The position numbers and the translations under genes are program-made. A stretch of 57,951 bases of DNA from Dankookia rubra. Its GTDB lineage: Bacteria > Pseudomonadota > Alphaproteobacteria > Acetobacterales > Acetobacteraceae. The stretch covers positions 1-57,951 of the forward strand of contig NZ_SMSJ01000037.1 of NCBI RefSeq assembly GCF_004355005.1, given 5' to 3'. Shown here in pieces: positions 1-9,519 of this stretch. Every line of letters begins with the position of its first letter. Position 1 is the first letter of the stretch. The notes under the pieces were generated by a model that did no database searches, was not told the DNA's origin, and was given only the letters and a program-made list of their open reading frames with translations.

Positions 1-692
1 GCTGCGCCGTGCTGAAGTGGTGGCCTCGGATAAGACCGGTGTGCGGATCGAGGGCTGCTCCGGCTACCATTGGGTGTTCCGCTGCCAGGACGCCGTGGTG
101 CACCAGGCCGCGCCGACCCGCGCCGCCTCCGTCGTGCGCGCCATGGATGGACGGGCACCGCCCCGCGGTCTGGCTTTCGGATCGCTACGCGGCGCAGCAA
201 GGCCATGGCTTGGCCCAGCAGACCTGCCTGGCACATCTGGCGCGCGACGTGGCGTACGCCCTCGAGGCCAGCGACGACCCAGTGCCGTTCCGGCTCAAGC
301 TCTGGCTGAACTCAGCCTTCGACTTGGCCGACACCGCCGCCGGCCTGGCCGCCTCCACCCTGGCTGCCAAGCGGCGCGCCCTCGAACGCAGGCTGGACGT
401 GATCCTGGCAACCCTCAGCGGCTGCGAGCTGACGCGGGCGCTGCAAGCGAAGCTGCGGCGAGCGCGTGACCAGCTCCTGACCTTTGTCGACTGGCCTGGC
501 CAGGTCGGGGCGACGAACAACGCCTGCGAGCGCGACCTCCGCCCCGCCGTGGTCCAGCGCAAGGTCACCAACGGCTATCGCGCGATGTGGGCCGCTCAGG
601 GCGAGGCGGACGTCCGCACCGTGGTCGCCACCGCCCGCCTCGCGCCGAACACCAGCGTCTTTGGCGCCATCCTGACGACCGTCACGGCCTGA
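1..692 (+). pseudogene. IS66-family transposase, C-terminal part, frameshifted
   Basis: The reading starts before the window edge. The first part reads SDKTGVRIEGCSGYHWVF and runs to a VVRAM stretch near base 145. The IS66 reading then continues in another frame as MDGHRPAVWLSDRYAAQQGHG, so there is a frameshift near 142-150. The C-terminal signature TNNACERDLRPAV is intact and typical of IS66 TnpC. No TnpA or TnpB gene is visible, so this is a 5'-truncated, frameshifted relic that is probably inactive. Confidence 0.85.
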
Positions 693-869
693 CCGCTCCG
701 CCGCAGAAGTCAGAGGGGGTGGGTAATTACGGAGCCGTGGTCCTTGGCGTCCAAAGATTCTCAAAACTGCAGAGCCTGTTGCTGAATGGCTGGGCGCTGC
801 CGTTTGAAGCGGTTGAGGGTCGCGGGTAGACGCCCTTGGCGTGGTTTCGGCGGCTTGCTGCTCGGTCCG

Positions 870-1440
870 CTAGCCGTTGGGATGCCGCGCGGCGGCCGAT
901 CTGGCGCGGCGGACAGACTCCCGGTGTAGCTTGCGCAAGTTGTGGGTGGCGGCCTGCAGGTGCCATTCGCCGTGACAGGCGGCAAGGCCGCGCATGCTGA
1001 AGCAGCCGGCATCCTGGCACTCCTTCATCTGGCCGAACACCGGCTCCACCGAGGCACCGCGCTGACGGTAGATGGCGCGGCCGCGCTTGGTGCGCAGCTT
1101 GCGCTGCATACGCTCGCGGGCCGACAGCCCCTTCGGCATGCGCCCGCGAGGTGGCGCCGCTTCGCGCAACTCGGCACGCTGCTGGCGGTCCTGGCGGGTG
1201 GCGATGAACAGTTCGCATTCCGCGGTCTGGCTGGCGGCGTTGTCCTCCGACCAGTAGCCCGCGTCGGCCGCCGCGGCGCCGAGCACGGCGTCCTCGCCCA
1301 TCACCATCTCGACCACGGCCTGGACGCGATCGAACATCGGCTTGAGCTGCTGGACGTCGTTGGCCTCGGTGGTGACCTCGGCGGCGAGGATGATCTGCTG
1401 CGGCGTCGCGGCATCCGCGTCGATGTCTCTCGCCGCGCCA
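870..1440 (-). pseudogene. IS1182-family transposase, C-terminal fragment
   Basis: The minus strand encodes AAEVTTEANDVQQLKPMFDRVQ, then DAGYWSEDN, ASVEPVFGQMK and a C-terminal HNLRKLHRE stretch. These are typical of the C-terminal half of IS1182/IS1380-type DDE transposases. The N-terminal half is missing: similarity stops near base 1430-1450, where an unrelated plus-strand ORF begins. It is a deletion relic with no complete element ends. Confidence 0.75.
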
Positions 1441-1767
1441 TCCTGCCGACCGCATTCCTCCGGCAGATGCGGCCTGCCGAGATTCAGGTACTAGAGGCCG
1501 CGCTCAAAGCGTTCCAGGGCTGGATCGCCCGCTACTATGCCCGGATCGCGCTGCCCGACGAACTGGACCGCCGCCTGCACAAGCGGCAGTTCCACAAGAA
1601 GGTCGAGAAGGCATTCGGAAGGACGCTGCTTGACGGCACCGAGGATTACAAGGTGCACACCGACATCGAAAAGGTCTACATCGCCTGGAGCCCCGACAGG
1701 GTGAGATGGTCCCCGGATTTCGGACAGGCGGGTAAGCTCGGTTCGCCTGTGAGAAGGACGGACCCGG

Positions 1768-2058
1768 ATGACGGGCAAGCGGACGCGGTATTCAGCGGAT
1801 TTCAAGGCGAAGGTGGCGCTGGAGGCGCTGCGGGGTGAGCTGACGACAGCGCAGCTGGCGGCCAAGCACGGCATTCACCAGACGATGGTCGGCGAATGGA
1901 AGCGACAGGCCATGGAAGGGCTGACGGCAGTGTTCTCCGGTAAGGCAGCGGCGCCGGAAAGCGCCAAGGCGGCCGAGGCGGAGGTCGACAAGCTGCACGC
2001 GAAGATTGGGCAGCTGCTGGTGGAACGGGATTTTTTGGCGAAAGCGTCCGGTCGATGA
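1768..2058 (+). CDS. IS3-family OrfA, HTH protein
   Basis: A 96-residue DNA-binding subunit of the IS3 transposase. The N-terminus (KRTRYSADFKAKVALEALRGE) and GIHQTMVGEWKRQ form the HTH_Tnp_1 (IS3/IS911 OrfA) helix-turn-helix; the C-terminal third is a leucine/alanine-rich coiled coil. Its stop overlaps the start of orfB in ATGA at 2055-2058. A slippery heptamer near its 3' end probably makes the OrfAB fusion transposase, and OrfA alone usually moderates transposition. Confidence 0.93.
   Translation: MTGKRTRYSADFKAKVALEALRGELTTAQLAAKHGIHQTMVGEWKRQAMEGLTAVFSGKAAAPESAKAAEAEVDKLHAKIGQLLVERDFLAKASGR
2031..2037 (+). promoter_or_regulatory. Candidate -1 ribosomal frameshift heptamer of IS3
   Basis: The sequence T TTT TTG lies in orfA with TTT and TTG in the zero frame, 18 bases before the orfB ATG. 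OrfB is in the -1 frame relative to orfA. Programmed -1 slippage at such a heptamer is the known way IS3 elements make OrfAB. A stimulatory stem was not worked out. Confidence 0.55.
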
Positions 2059-2909
2059 GTCTGGACCGGCGACGCCAGATGATTGAGCCGGCGCATCCCC
2101 ATCTGTCGGTGGTGCGACAGTGCGAGCTGGTCTCGATCAGCCGATCGGGGTTCTACCACCGGCCTGCGGGCGAGACGGCGCTGAACCTCGAGCTGATGCG
2201 GCTGATCGACGCGCAGTTCCTGGAGACGCCCTGGTACGGCTCGCGGCAGATGGCGCGGCACCTGCGGCGCGAGGGTTATGTGGTCGGCCGCAAGCGCATC
2301 CGGCGTCTGATGGCGAAGATGGGCCTGGCGCCAATCTACCAGCGGCCGCGGACGACGGTGCCGAACCCTGAGCACCGGGTCTTTCCCTACCTGCTGCGGG
2401 ATCTGGTGATCGACCACCCCAACCGGGTCTGGTGCGCCGACATTACGTACCTGCCGATGCGGCGCGGCTTCCTCTACCTGGTCGCGGTGATGGACTGGGC
2501 GACGCGCAAGGTGCTGTCCTGGCGGGTGTCGAACACCATGGAGGTGGAGTTCTGCCTGGAGGTGCTGGAAGAGGCCTTGGCGCGGTTCGGGCGGCCGGAG
2601 ATCTTCAATACCGACCAGGGCAGCCAGTTCACCTCGCCGCGGTTCACGGGCCTGCTGCAGCAGGCCGGGGTGCGGATCTCCATGGATGGCCGGGGTCGCT
2701 GGATGGACAACGTGTTCATCGAGCGGCTGTGGCGCAGCCTGAAGTACGAGTGCGTCTACCTGCATGCCTTCGAGACCGGCTCGGAACTGCGGGCTGGGCT
2801 GTCGAAGTGGATCGATTACTACAATACCAGACGCCCACATTCTGGCCTGGACGGCAGTACCCCGGACGAGGCGTATGGGGCCAATGCGGTGACGAAACTG
2901 GCGGCCTGA
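2055..2909 (+). CDS. IS3-family OrfB transposase, DDE integrase core
   Basis: A 284-residue catalytic part of the IS3 transposase. An HTH_21-like region (CELVSISRSGFYHRP) precedes the rve integrase core: VWCADITYLPM carries the first Asp, NTDQGSQFTS the second, and DNVFIERLWRSLKYE the final Glu. The C-terminus YYNTRRPHSGLDGSTPDEAY is the classic IS3 ending. It is full length and starts at the ATG overlapping the orfA stop, though the active form is probably the frameshift fusion. Confidence 0.95.
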   Translation: MSLDRRRQMIEPAHPHLSVVRQCELVSISRSGFYHRPAGETALNLELMRLIDAQFLETPWYGSRQMARHLRREGYVVGRKRIRRLMAKMGLAPIYQRPRTTVPNPEHRVFPYLLRDLVIDHPNRVWCADITYLPMRRGFLYLVAVMDWATRKVLSWRVSNTMEVEFCLEVLEEALARFGRPEIFNTDQGSQFTSPRFTGLLQQAGVRISMDGRGRWMDNVFIERLWRSLKYECVYLHAFETGSELRAGLSKWIDYYNTRRPHSGLDGSTPDEAYGANAVTKLAA

Positions 2910-3452
2910 CGGAAACCAGGACCGAGCTTATCCAGGCCGCCAAGCTGTCCGATGAATGGGGACCATCTCAGGGAGCTTCAAGGCGACGAGGTCTACGGGG
3001 TCAAGGTGCTGATCGTGTGCCGACGGCCTGCCACCAGGGATTACCTGCTGCAGGAGCTGTCGGGCTTGGCCAGTGGGGTGAAGAAGGCACCGCTCGTGAA
3101 CGGGGTGCGCATGGACGACCCTGACGTGATGCTCGCCAGGGACGTTACCCTCGAGCACACGTCCAAGATGACGAGGTTCACCGCCTTCGACGAGTTCAGC
3201 GCGTTGGCGGAAATCGCCAGGGCCATGGGTGACGACTAGCCAAGCCTTCCGCATCGATTGCCTTGAAGCTCACAGTCAACTTGTTGCCTTCGGGCCGATC
3301 GAATTGGCATGCCGAGGACGAGGCTGGCGCGGAGGGCACCGTCTGCTTAGCAAGCTGACTTTGGTCGGGAGGGCGTCCGGAATGACCTCGCCAGCCGCCA
3401 AGCCCCCCCAATGCCGACCATCGATTTCCAGTAGAGGTCATCAGCTAGCTAG

Positions 3453-3560
3453 GCGGTTTGGCTCTACTTCCGCTTCCCGCTCGGCTTGCGCATGATCGAG
3501 GAGATGCTGGTAGCGAGCGGCATCCTGGTCAGCAACGAAACCGCACGGCAATTGGTATTT
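3453..3560 (+). pseudogene. IS6/IS26-type transposase N-terminal fragment
   Basis: The plus strand reads AVWLYFRFPLGLRMIEEMLV followed by ASGILVSNETARQ. This is the N-terminal motif of IS6-family transposases (usually LYxRFxLSxRxVEEML...VSYETIRxW). The expected Trp and the catalytic domain are absent, because the reading runs into AT-rich DNA. It is a short relic. Confidence 0.65.
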
Positions 3561-3733
3561 GAGTCTAGCCGTCATCGTGTGCCTTGTATCATTGATCAGC
3601 AAATCTCCGACACAAATTTATTAGAAATATATAATAAATATAGGTTATCTCCAGCTATTTTTTATGAAGAACATTATACATATAATTTATGCAAGCGGAA
3701 TTTGCGACGAAAATCCGGATTGGGGAGCGATGC
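3561..3733. other. AT-rich islet downstream of mutS
   Basis: About 150 bases, centred on 3600-3700, are strikingly AT-rich (runs such as ATTAGAAATATATAATAAAT) inside otherwise GC-rich DNA. No convincing gene is visible. The last codons of mutS (CDHKQDLQ) are read from its edge. The composition suggests a fragment of different origin, left between the IS6 relic and mutS. Confidence 0.5.
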
Positions 3734-6181
3734 TTACTGTAGATCCTGTTTGTGATCACATGAAAGGCCGGAGTGTTGTGCCAGGAGCTGCTCGGCCCGG
3801 TGCAACACGGCCGCGGGCAAACCCGCCAGGGCCGCCACCTTCAGGCCATAGGACCGCCCCGCGCGTCCGGGGACAACGCGGTAGCTGAACACAGCGCCAC
3901 GCCGCCCGGCGGAGGCTTCCATCGCCATGCAGACCGCGTGCGGCATCGCCTCGGCCGCATCCGCCAGTTCATGGTAGTGGGTCGAGAACAGGGTGCGGCA
4001 TCCCAAGTCGTGCAGGTGCTCCATCGCGGCCTGCGCGATGGCCAGTCCATCGTGCGTCGAGGTGCCGCGCCCAACCTCGTCCAGAATGACCAGGGAGCGC
4101 GGCGTCGCCTGGTTCAGGATCGCCGCCGTCTCGAGCATCTCCACCATGAAGGTGCTGCGCCCCGCCGCGAGGTCGTCCGAGGCGCCGATCCGGCTGAAGA
4201 GCTTGTCGACAATGCCGATCCGGGCGCGCCGGGCCGGCACGAACGAGCCGATCTGGGCCATGAGCACGATCAGCGCCACCTGGCGCAGGAAGGTGCTCTT
4301 GCCCGCCATGTTCGGGCCGGTGAGCAGCCAGAGGCGGCTGCCCTCGCCGAGGTGGCAGCCGTTCGGCTCAAAGGTGCGGCCCTGCGCCTCCAGGAGCGGC
4401 TCCGCCACCGGGTGGCGGCCGTCCTCGATGTCGAGCCCGGTGCTCTCGTCGAGCTCGGGTTCAGACCACAGGTACTCCGCCGCCGCCTGGGCCAGCCCAC
4501 AGACGAGATCGAGCGCGGCTGCGGCGTGGCAGACCCGCGCCATCTCGGCCCGCACGGCGAGTGTCCGGCGGCGCAGCTCCTCGAAGGCGGCACGCTCGAG
4601 GTGGAGCGCCCGCTCCCGGGCAGTCTCCAGCGCCGAGGCCTGACGGTCGAGCTCCGCGGTCGTGAAGCGCGTCGTCGAGGCCAGCCCCTGGCGCAGGACG
4701 AAGCCGCTGCCGAGCGCCGCCGCCTGCCCTGCCGGCACCTCGACGTGCCAGCCAATGGCGTTGTTGGCCCGGATCCGCAGGGCTTTGACGCCCGTCTCGG
4801 CGGCGTAGCGCGGCTGCAATGCCTCGATCTCGGCCATGAGCGAGGTGACCACACGGCGCACCTCGTCGAGGTCGCGGCTGTGCCCCTCGGCGACGTAGCC
4901 GCCCGCCTCAGCCGAGGCCGGCAGCACGGGGACAAGGGCACGCGTCAGCACGGCGGCGAGGTCGCCACAGGCCCCCTGCCCCGCCGCAGCGAGCTCGCGG
5001 GCGGTGGCTGCGAGCGGGGCCGGCGTGTCTGGCGTGCCCGTCAGGACCGCCGCGGCGGCCGTGGCCTGGCGCAGTGCGTCCCGGGCTGCGGCGAGGTCAC
5101 GAGGCCCACCGCTGCCCATGGCGAGCCGGCCGCAGGCACGCAGCGCGTCCGGCATGCCGGACAGCTCGTCGCGGCAGGCGACACGCACCGGCGGCGTCCC
5201 GACCAGGAAGCGCACCATGGCCAAGCGGCGGCGGATCGTCTCGGGGCTGGTCAGTGGGGCCGCCAGCTGGCGCGTGAGCAGGCGGGCGCCAGCGGCGGTG
5301 ACGGTGCGGTCAATGACGGCGAGCAGCGCCCCCTCTGGTCCAGAGGCGGACGAGAGCACCTCCAGGCCGCGCAGGGTCGGGGCATCGATCTCCATGGTGT
5401 CACCGAACGGCGCCCGGCGCGGCGGCAGCGGCGCCTCGGGTAGCCGGCCGGTCGTCGACCGGATGTGCAGCAGCAGGGCGGCGAGGGCGGCCAGCTCCGG
5501 AGGCGAGAAGCCCTGCAGCGTCTCCTGCCACCGCTCGCCGTAGGCCGCAGCAAGCGCCCCGGCTGTAGCCGCGGCATCCGGTGGGTCGGCCGGTAGATCG
5601 GCGAAGGGCGCGCCCTGGCTGCGCACTGCCATCGCGAGGGCCTCCGAGCCTTCCGGCCAGCGGGCAATCAGCACTTCGGCTGGACCGATGCGGGCGAGCG
5701 CCGGGCCGGAGCCGTCGAGCGAGGCCAGCAGGGTGCCGGTCTCGCCGGTCGAGAGGTCGATGAAGGCGAAACCCACCGCCTGTCCCGCCGCGAGTGCGAC
5801 AGCGAGGGCGTTGGGGCGCCCTGCGGCGAGCACGGCGTCATCGACCGTGGTGCCTGGGGTGAGCAGGCGCAGGGGCCGCGCGCCGCCAGGCTCAGGCGGC
5901 TGCTCGGAGATGGCGACCTTGTGGCCGGCCGCGAGAAGCCGGGCGACCATGCCCTCGGCCGAGCCAGCCGGGATGCCGCACATCGGCACATCGGGCGCGT
6001 CCTTCTGCCGCCGACGCGTGAGCTGCAGGCCGAGCGCCCGCGAGACCAAGGGCGCATCCTCGCCGAGCACCTCATAGAACTCGCCCACCCGGTACAGGAC
6101 GAGGTGACCTCGCGCAGTCGCACGGACGGCAGCGTGGGCCAGCATCATCGGGCTCGGTCCCGAGGCGACCGCGACGTTCAT
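3734..6181 (-). CDS. mutS: DNA mismatch repair protein MutS
   Basis: An 815-residue MutS homologue; the family binds mispaired bases and, as an ATPase, recruits MutL. Visible features are the N-terminal mismatch-reading motif in YRVGEFYEV (Phe-x-Glu kept near residues 34-36), Walker A GPNMAGKST near residue 621, Walker B LVILDEVGRGTSTHDG near residue 700, and FSTHYHELAD after it. It is shorter than typical MutS (about 850-900) because the C-terminal tetramerisation/clamp-binding tail is missing; the last eight residues come from an AT-rich islet, so the 3' end may have been replaced. The start ATG has only a weak Shine-Dalgarno. Sequence divergence and IS-rich plasmid context suggest an accessory second copy rather than the housekeeping gene. 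Confidence 0.9.
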   Translation of the reverse strand: MNVAVASGPSPMMLAHAAVRATARGHLVLYRVGEFYEVLGEDAPLVSRALGLQLTRRRQKDAPDVPMCGIPAGSAEGMVARLLAAGHKVAISEQPPEPGGARPLRLLTPGTTVDDAVLAAGRPNALAVALAAGQAVGFAFIDLSTGETGTLLASLDGSGPALARIGPAEVLIARWPEGSEALAMAVRSQGAPFADLPADPPDAAATAGALAAAYGERWQETLQGFSPPELAALAALLLHIRSTTGRLPEAPLPPRRAPFGDTMEIDAPTLRGLEVLSSASGPEGALLAVIDRTVTAAGARLLTRQLAAPLTSPETIRRRLAMVRFLVGTPPVRVACRDELSGMPDALRACGRLAMGSGGPRDLAAARDALRQATAAAAVLTGTPDTPAPLAATARELAAAGQGACGDLAAVLTRALVPVLPASAEAGGYVAEGHSRDLDEVRRVVTSLMAEIEALQPRYAAETGVKALRIRANNAIGWHVEVPAGQAAALGSGFVLRQGLASTTRFTTAELDRQASALETARERALHLERAAFEELRRRTLAVRAEMARVCHAAAALDLVCGLAQAAAEYLWSEPELDESTGLDIEDGRHPVAEPLLEAQGRTFEPNGCHLGEGSRLWLLTGPNMAGKSTFLRQVALIVLMAQIGSFVPARRARIGIVDKLFSRIGASDDLAAGRSTFMVEMLETAAILNQATPRSLVILDEVGRGTSTHDGLAIAQAAMEHLHDLGCRTLFSTHYHELADAAEAMPHAVCMAMEASAGRRGAVFSYRVVPGRAGRSYGLKVAALAGLPAAVLHRAEQLLAQHSGLSCDHKQDLQ

Positions 6182-6298
6182 CTTGCGCAGGAGATCATAT
6201 GGCTGCGTGAGACACGCCAGGAGCAGAGCAGACCGCAGGTGATTGCCAGACGCCAGACCGCCAAGTCCGGCACATTGGCCCTTGGCATAGGGTTGACT

Positions 6299-7738
6299 TC
6301 AGCCGCCATCGCCGGCCACCTCGCTCACTTGACTCCAGAAGCCGGTTTTCCGGCCGTGTCTGGCGCGCAGGCGGCCGACAAACGCCTCGTGCGTCTCAAA
6401 TGCCCCAGAGTCCCGGATGCCAGCTGCAAGTGACCGGCATTCGCGGAGGTGCCGCGCGGCGTGCTTGTAGCGAGTGGACTTCACGCCATCGAGGGTATCG
6501 TCGATCATCGCGCGCCGGAGCAGGGTCGCCGCCAGCGGGTGCTTGCCCTCGATCAGCCGCGCTGCCGGCTCGAGCAACTCATACAGGTTACCGTTGATCT
6601 CGGAGGCCCGCGTGAGCACGAGCTGGGCAGCCCGGGCCTGATCCGGCCAGCTCATGAGGAAGCCAAGCGCGGCGGAGAAGCTCCTGAAGCCGAGGGCGTG
6701 TTGCATGGCCCGCTCCTCGGCCTCGACATCCTCGAAGTCTGGCAGCCGCTTCAGGTAGGCGCGCAGCTGGTCGGCCGAAAGCCGCTGCTCGAACGCTGCC
6801 CAGCGGAGCCGTTGCGCCTCGTCCTTCTTCGCCGTGACCTCTAGCGCCTCAATGTAGGTCTCCTCCCAGGCATTGTCGGCGGGAAATCCAATGAGGAACA
6901 GGTCGTCGTCGCGCCCGCCCCTGGTCGCGCTCCGCTTCGGTCTCGCCCCTTCCAGCATGGCAAGCGCTTCGCTCGCCCGGCCGGCGGCGAGCAGGCGGCG
7001 GCCAATCTCCGCGCCCTGGTGCGGCATACGCCGCTCCTCGGGCGGCACCAATGCAATGTAGGCGTCCACGTCCGCCTGGCCGTCCGCCAGTGTCTGGAGC
7101 GCAGAACGCAGCACAAGCGCGTGGTAGTCCCGCTCGCCCGGCTTCCTGGACCGATCAGCCAGCGCCCGCGTCAGCCGGTCCTTCAGATGGGCTGCACCCA
7201 CATCACCGAGCGCCGGGAGCATGATCCTCACCAGGCCATCGAAAACGCCGTAGTCATTGTCGGTCACGGCAGCGAAGACGCGATCTGCGAGACTCACCGG
7301 GTCGGGCTTGGCCTTGGCTGCGATCGCACCGAGGTCCTCGCATGCGGTCCTGAACACATCCCCGACCGAGCCATTGCTATCATCGACGCGGTTCAGCACC
7401 GGCTCGGCCAGGTCCATGAACCGCCACATCAGGTCGAGCGCCAGGTCAGCGCGGCTCTGGGCCACCCGGTCGACAATCATCGCCCGCTGCAAGTCGAGAT
7501 CCTTGACGAAGTCACGGCGCTTCTGCCAGTCGATAAAGGACCGCGCGGACCTCAGGGTAGTGATGCGCTTGCCGATCTCGGCAGCAATGGTATCGCCGCC
7601 GGACTGCGCGGCCAGTTCCAGGCGCAGGCGCCGCTTGACCTCGGCATCACCCTCCGCGAGTTCCATGAGGATTGCGGCGAGACGCTCCACGCCGAGCACC
7701 GTCAGGTTGTCCAAGGTGACGGTCTTCCTCGACGCCAT
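6299..7738 (-). CDS. DUF6880-family protein
   Basis: A 479-residue protein starting MASRKTVTLDNLTVLGVERL, which fits the DUF6880 family of mostly alpha-helical, uncharacterised proteins of alphaproteobacteria. It is rich in short helical repeats (for example AGRASEALAMLEGARPK), a TPR-like look, with no signal peptide or membrane segment. A TTG at 7765 would add nine residues, but I prefer the ATG at 7738. It lies 117 bases upstream of mutS on the same strand. Its function is not known. Confidence 0.75.
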   Translation of the reverse strand: MASRKTVTLDNLTVLGVERLAAILMELAEGDAEVKRRLRLELAAQSGGDTIAAEIGKRITTLRSARSFIDWQKRRDFVKDLDLQRAMIVDRVAQSRADLALDLMWRFMDLAEPVLNRVDDSNGSVGDVFRTACEDLGAIAAKAKPDPVSLADRVFAAVTDNDYGVFDGLVRIMLPALGDVGAAHLKDRLTRALADRSRKPGERDYHALVLRSALQTLADGQADVDAYIALVPPEERRMPHQGAEIGRRLLAAGRASEALAMLEGARPKRSATRGGRDDDLFLIGFPADNAWEETYIEALEVTAKKDEAQRLRWAAFEQRLSADQLRAYLKRLPDFEDVEAEERAMQHALGFRSFSAALGFLMSWPDQARAAQLVLTRASEINGNLYELLEPAARLIEGKHPLAATLLRRAMIDDTLDGVKSTRYKHAARHLRECRSLAAGIRDSGAFETHEAFVGRLRARHGRKTGFWSQVSEVAGDGG

Positions 7739-7873
7739 GCTCTCAGTGTCCCCAGAGCCCTTCAATGCCAGTCTGCGAAGGGTGCAGAGGCCGAACGCAG
7801 CAACCAGGCGCGATGCGCGCCGTCGATATCGCTCCCGAGGTCAAAGGGAGAGGCCGCATCACTCTCGTGGCCC

Positions 7874-8584
7874 TCAGAAGTCGTCTGCCGCGAAGGCATA
7901 CAGGTCGACCTGCTGGATGGAAAACCAGATCGGCTCGGAACTGCGCGCGGCGGAGCGGAGGATCGGCTTGGAGGCCGACAGCAATTCCTCGAGCGAGCGG
8001 AAGGGATGGGCGGTCTCCTCACCGTCGGAGGTCCGCATCAAGAGCGCGACCCCTGTCCCCTTCCCGCTCCTCGATCCAGGTCGCGAGGTGCTGGAGGTGG
8101 GCGGGGCTTCCCGGTCGACCCGACGGGACGGCGCTCTCGCCGGGGCGGGTGCCGGCGCCGTTACCATCTGTTCCTGCTTCCTGGTCTCCGATGGTGGCGC
8201 CGCAGCCACTGGGCCAGGCTCGGCGGCGGTGGTCGGCCCCCACGACGCCGGACCGTCTTTGGTTGCCGCGGGGCCTGTCTGTCTCGGTGCAGTCTGCTCA
8301 GGCAGATCGGCGAACAGATCGGCAGCAAGAGCCGGGGGTGAAGCTGGATCCGTGGTCGGTGACGATTCTGCCGGCGCTTCAGCCTCAGCAAGAACCGGTG
8401 TGCCGGGTGGCGTCGGGTCAGACTGCGGGCTTGCCTCAGCCGTCAGCCGACGGACCTTGCCGAGAATGGCGTAGATGTTCGCCGGCGTGCAGCCATAGCT
8501 GGCGGCCACCTCGGCCACCTTCTTGCCCTCGACGTCCACCAGGTGCTGGATCGTCGGGTACTCGTCGCGAGCGATTCGGGCCAT
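7874..8584 (-). CDS. HTH-domain protein with low-complexity linker, unknown function
   Basis: A 236-residue protein. Residues 1-45 (ARDEYPTIQHLVDVEGKKVA then EVAASYGCTPANIYAILGKV) look like a resolvase/MerR-style helix-turn-helix. A long Pro/Ala/Ser-rich linker of about 130 residues follows. The C-terminal 50 residues (EETAHPFRSLEELLSASKPI to VDLYAFAADDF) form a second small domain. The start has a good AGGGGA Shine-Dalgarno. The layout suggests a DNA-binding head tethered to a small partner-binding tail, but no named family was recognised. Confidence 0.6.
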   Translation of the reverse strand: MARIARDEYPTIQHLVDVEGKKVAEVAASYGCTPANIYAILGKVRRLTAEASPQSDPTPPGTPVLAEAEAPAESSPTTDPASPPALAADLFADLPEQTAPRQTGPAATKDGPASWGPTTAAEPGPVAAAPPSETRKQEQMVTAPAPAPARAPSRRVDREAPPTSSTSRPGSRSGKGTGVALLMRTSDGEETAHPFRSLEELLSASKPILRSAARSSEPIWFSIQQVDLYAFAADDF

Positions 8585-8881
8585 GTCCCCTGCCTTGTGG
8601 GCTGATAGGGAACATTATAAGAACTCATCTTCAATTTTGAAGCCACTTTGGCGGGTTCAAATTTGAGGGCCGAACCGGAGCAGGACCATATGGAAAGCGC
8701 CCGTGGTGCGGCTCAGCAGAGCAGCCTCATGACCCGGCTTGCGCGTGGCCTGCTGCTTCAGGCGGAGCGCTGCGCCGGTGTCCCAAGGAGAATGGCCCCA
8801 CTTTGAGGGACTAAAACGCCGAGCAGCGGGACGCTGTGACGGCAGAAGCCCCTCGCCTCGTCCTGGCTGGCGACTGGCGCA

Positions 8882-9151
8882 GGTTTCTTCACGGTCGGCA
8901 ACGACGGGCAGGCGATCTATGGCTGGCCCGTTGCCGAGGCGCGCCATATCCGCCGCTTCCGGCAGGACTAACCCTCCCCCGAGCGGGTCAAGCTCGAGAC
9001 GAACTACCGCTCGACGCCAACGATCCTCTTCGCGGCGAACCACGTGATCGCCAAGGACCCGGAGACGCTGGGCTCGGTGCGGCCGGCGGCGGAAGCCGGC
9101 ACGCAGATCGTCCTCCGGGAGACGCTCACGCTAGAAGACGAAGGCGCCTAA
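8882..9151 (+). pseudogene. UvrD/PcrA-type helicase fragment with in-frame stop
   Basis: The plus strand reads FFTVGNDGQAIYGW, then FRQD-stop-PSPERVKLETNYRSTPTILFAANHVIA. This is the motif III/IV block of superfamily-1 helicases (normally VGDDDQSIYGWRGA and LExNYRST). The TAA sits where a Tyr codon is expected (TAC to TAA). Neither the Walker A N-terminus nor the C-terminal helicase domain is present. It is a small nonsense-broken relic. Confidence 0.7.
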
Positions 9152-9519
9152 GTGGTCGCCTGAGTCACCGGCCTGCGGCGCCGCGAGCCCGACACGGCCT
9201 GACGTGACTTCGCCCCACTCGTACGCGCGGGCTTCGTCGCGGCCTCGGTCCTTGCAGCGTCAAGGAGTGCCGGCGTGCCCGCACAACAGGTAGCCGACCG
9301 CGAGCCGGAAGCCCCGCGTGAGGTCCTCGCCACAAACGCCTGGCTGCGCATCGCCGGGAGCCGTTCGGTGGATCCGCGCAGTGGCGCCGAGAGTTGGGAC
9401 TCTGCTGCCGACGATGCCTTCCGACGAGCTTGCGCCTTCCCGCCGCGGGACATCAGCAGGACCGCCTTCGGCAAGCTCCGGGCCCTGGCCGGCTACCCTG
9501 GAAGGCCATTAATGAAGAG

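Larger units (their letters stand above)
1702..2970 (+). mobile_element. IS3-family insertion sequence with ends and 3-bp duplication
   Basis: The ends are imperfect inverted repeats: both begin TGAGATGGTCCCC, share a later CGGACAG and finish with a TAAGCTCGGT block. GGG lies directly outside both ends (1699-1701 and 2971-2973), matching the 3-bp duplication usual for several IS3 subgroups. It contains orfA and orfB in the usual -1 arrangement. Ends, genes and duplication are all intact, so the copy is probably recent and functional. Confidence 0.9.
1467..3239 (+). pseudogene. Unknown ORF split by the IS3 element
   Basis: Two plus-strand pieces, 1467-1701 and 2974-3239, join exactly in frame if the IS3 element and one copy of its GGG target duplication are removed. 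The joined protein would have 166 residues, starting MRPAEIQVLEAALKAFQGW and ending EIARAMGDD. The junction reads IAWSPDR then ELQGDEVYG. I do not recognise the family; it is charged, has no membrane segment, and has a basic central part (RRLHKRQFHKKVEKAFGR). The start at 1467 is the first ATG after the IS1182 relic, so the true N-terminus may have been lost. The in-frame repair argues that this was a real gene before insertion. Confidence 0.55.

Noticed and set aside
3773-5443. Long open frame (556 codons) on the plus strand across mutS
   Set aside because: It is fully antisense to mutS, is Arg/Gly/Gln-rich without domains, and exists because high GC at third positions keeps the opposite frame open.
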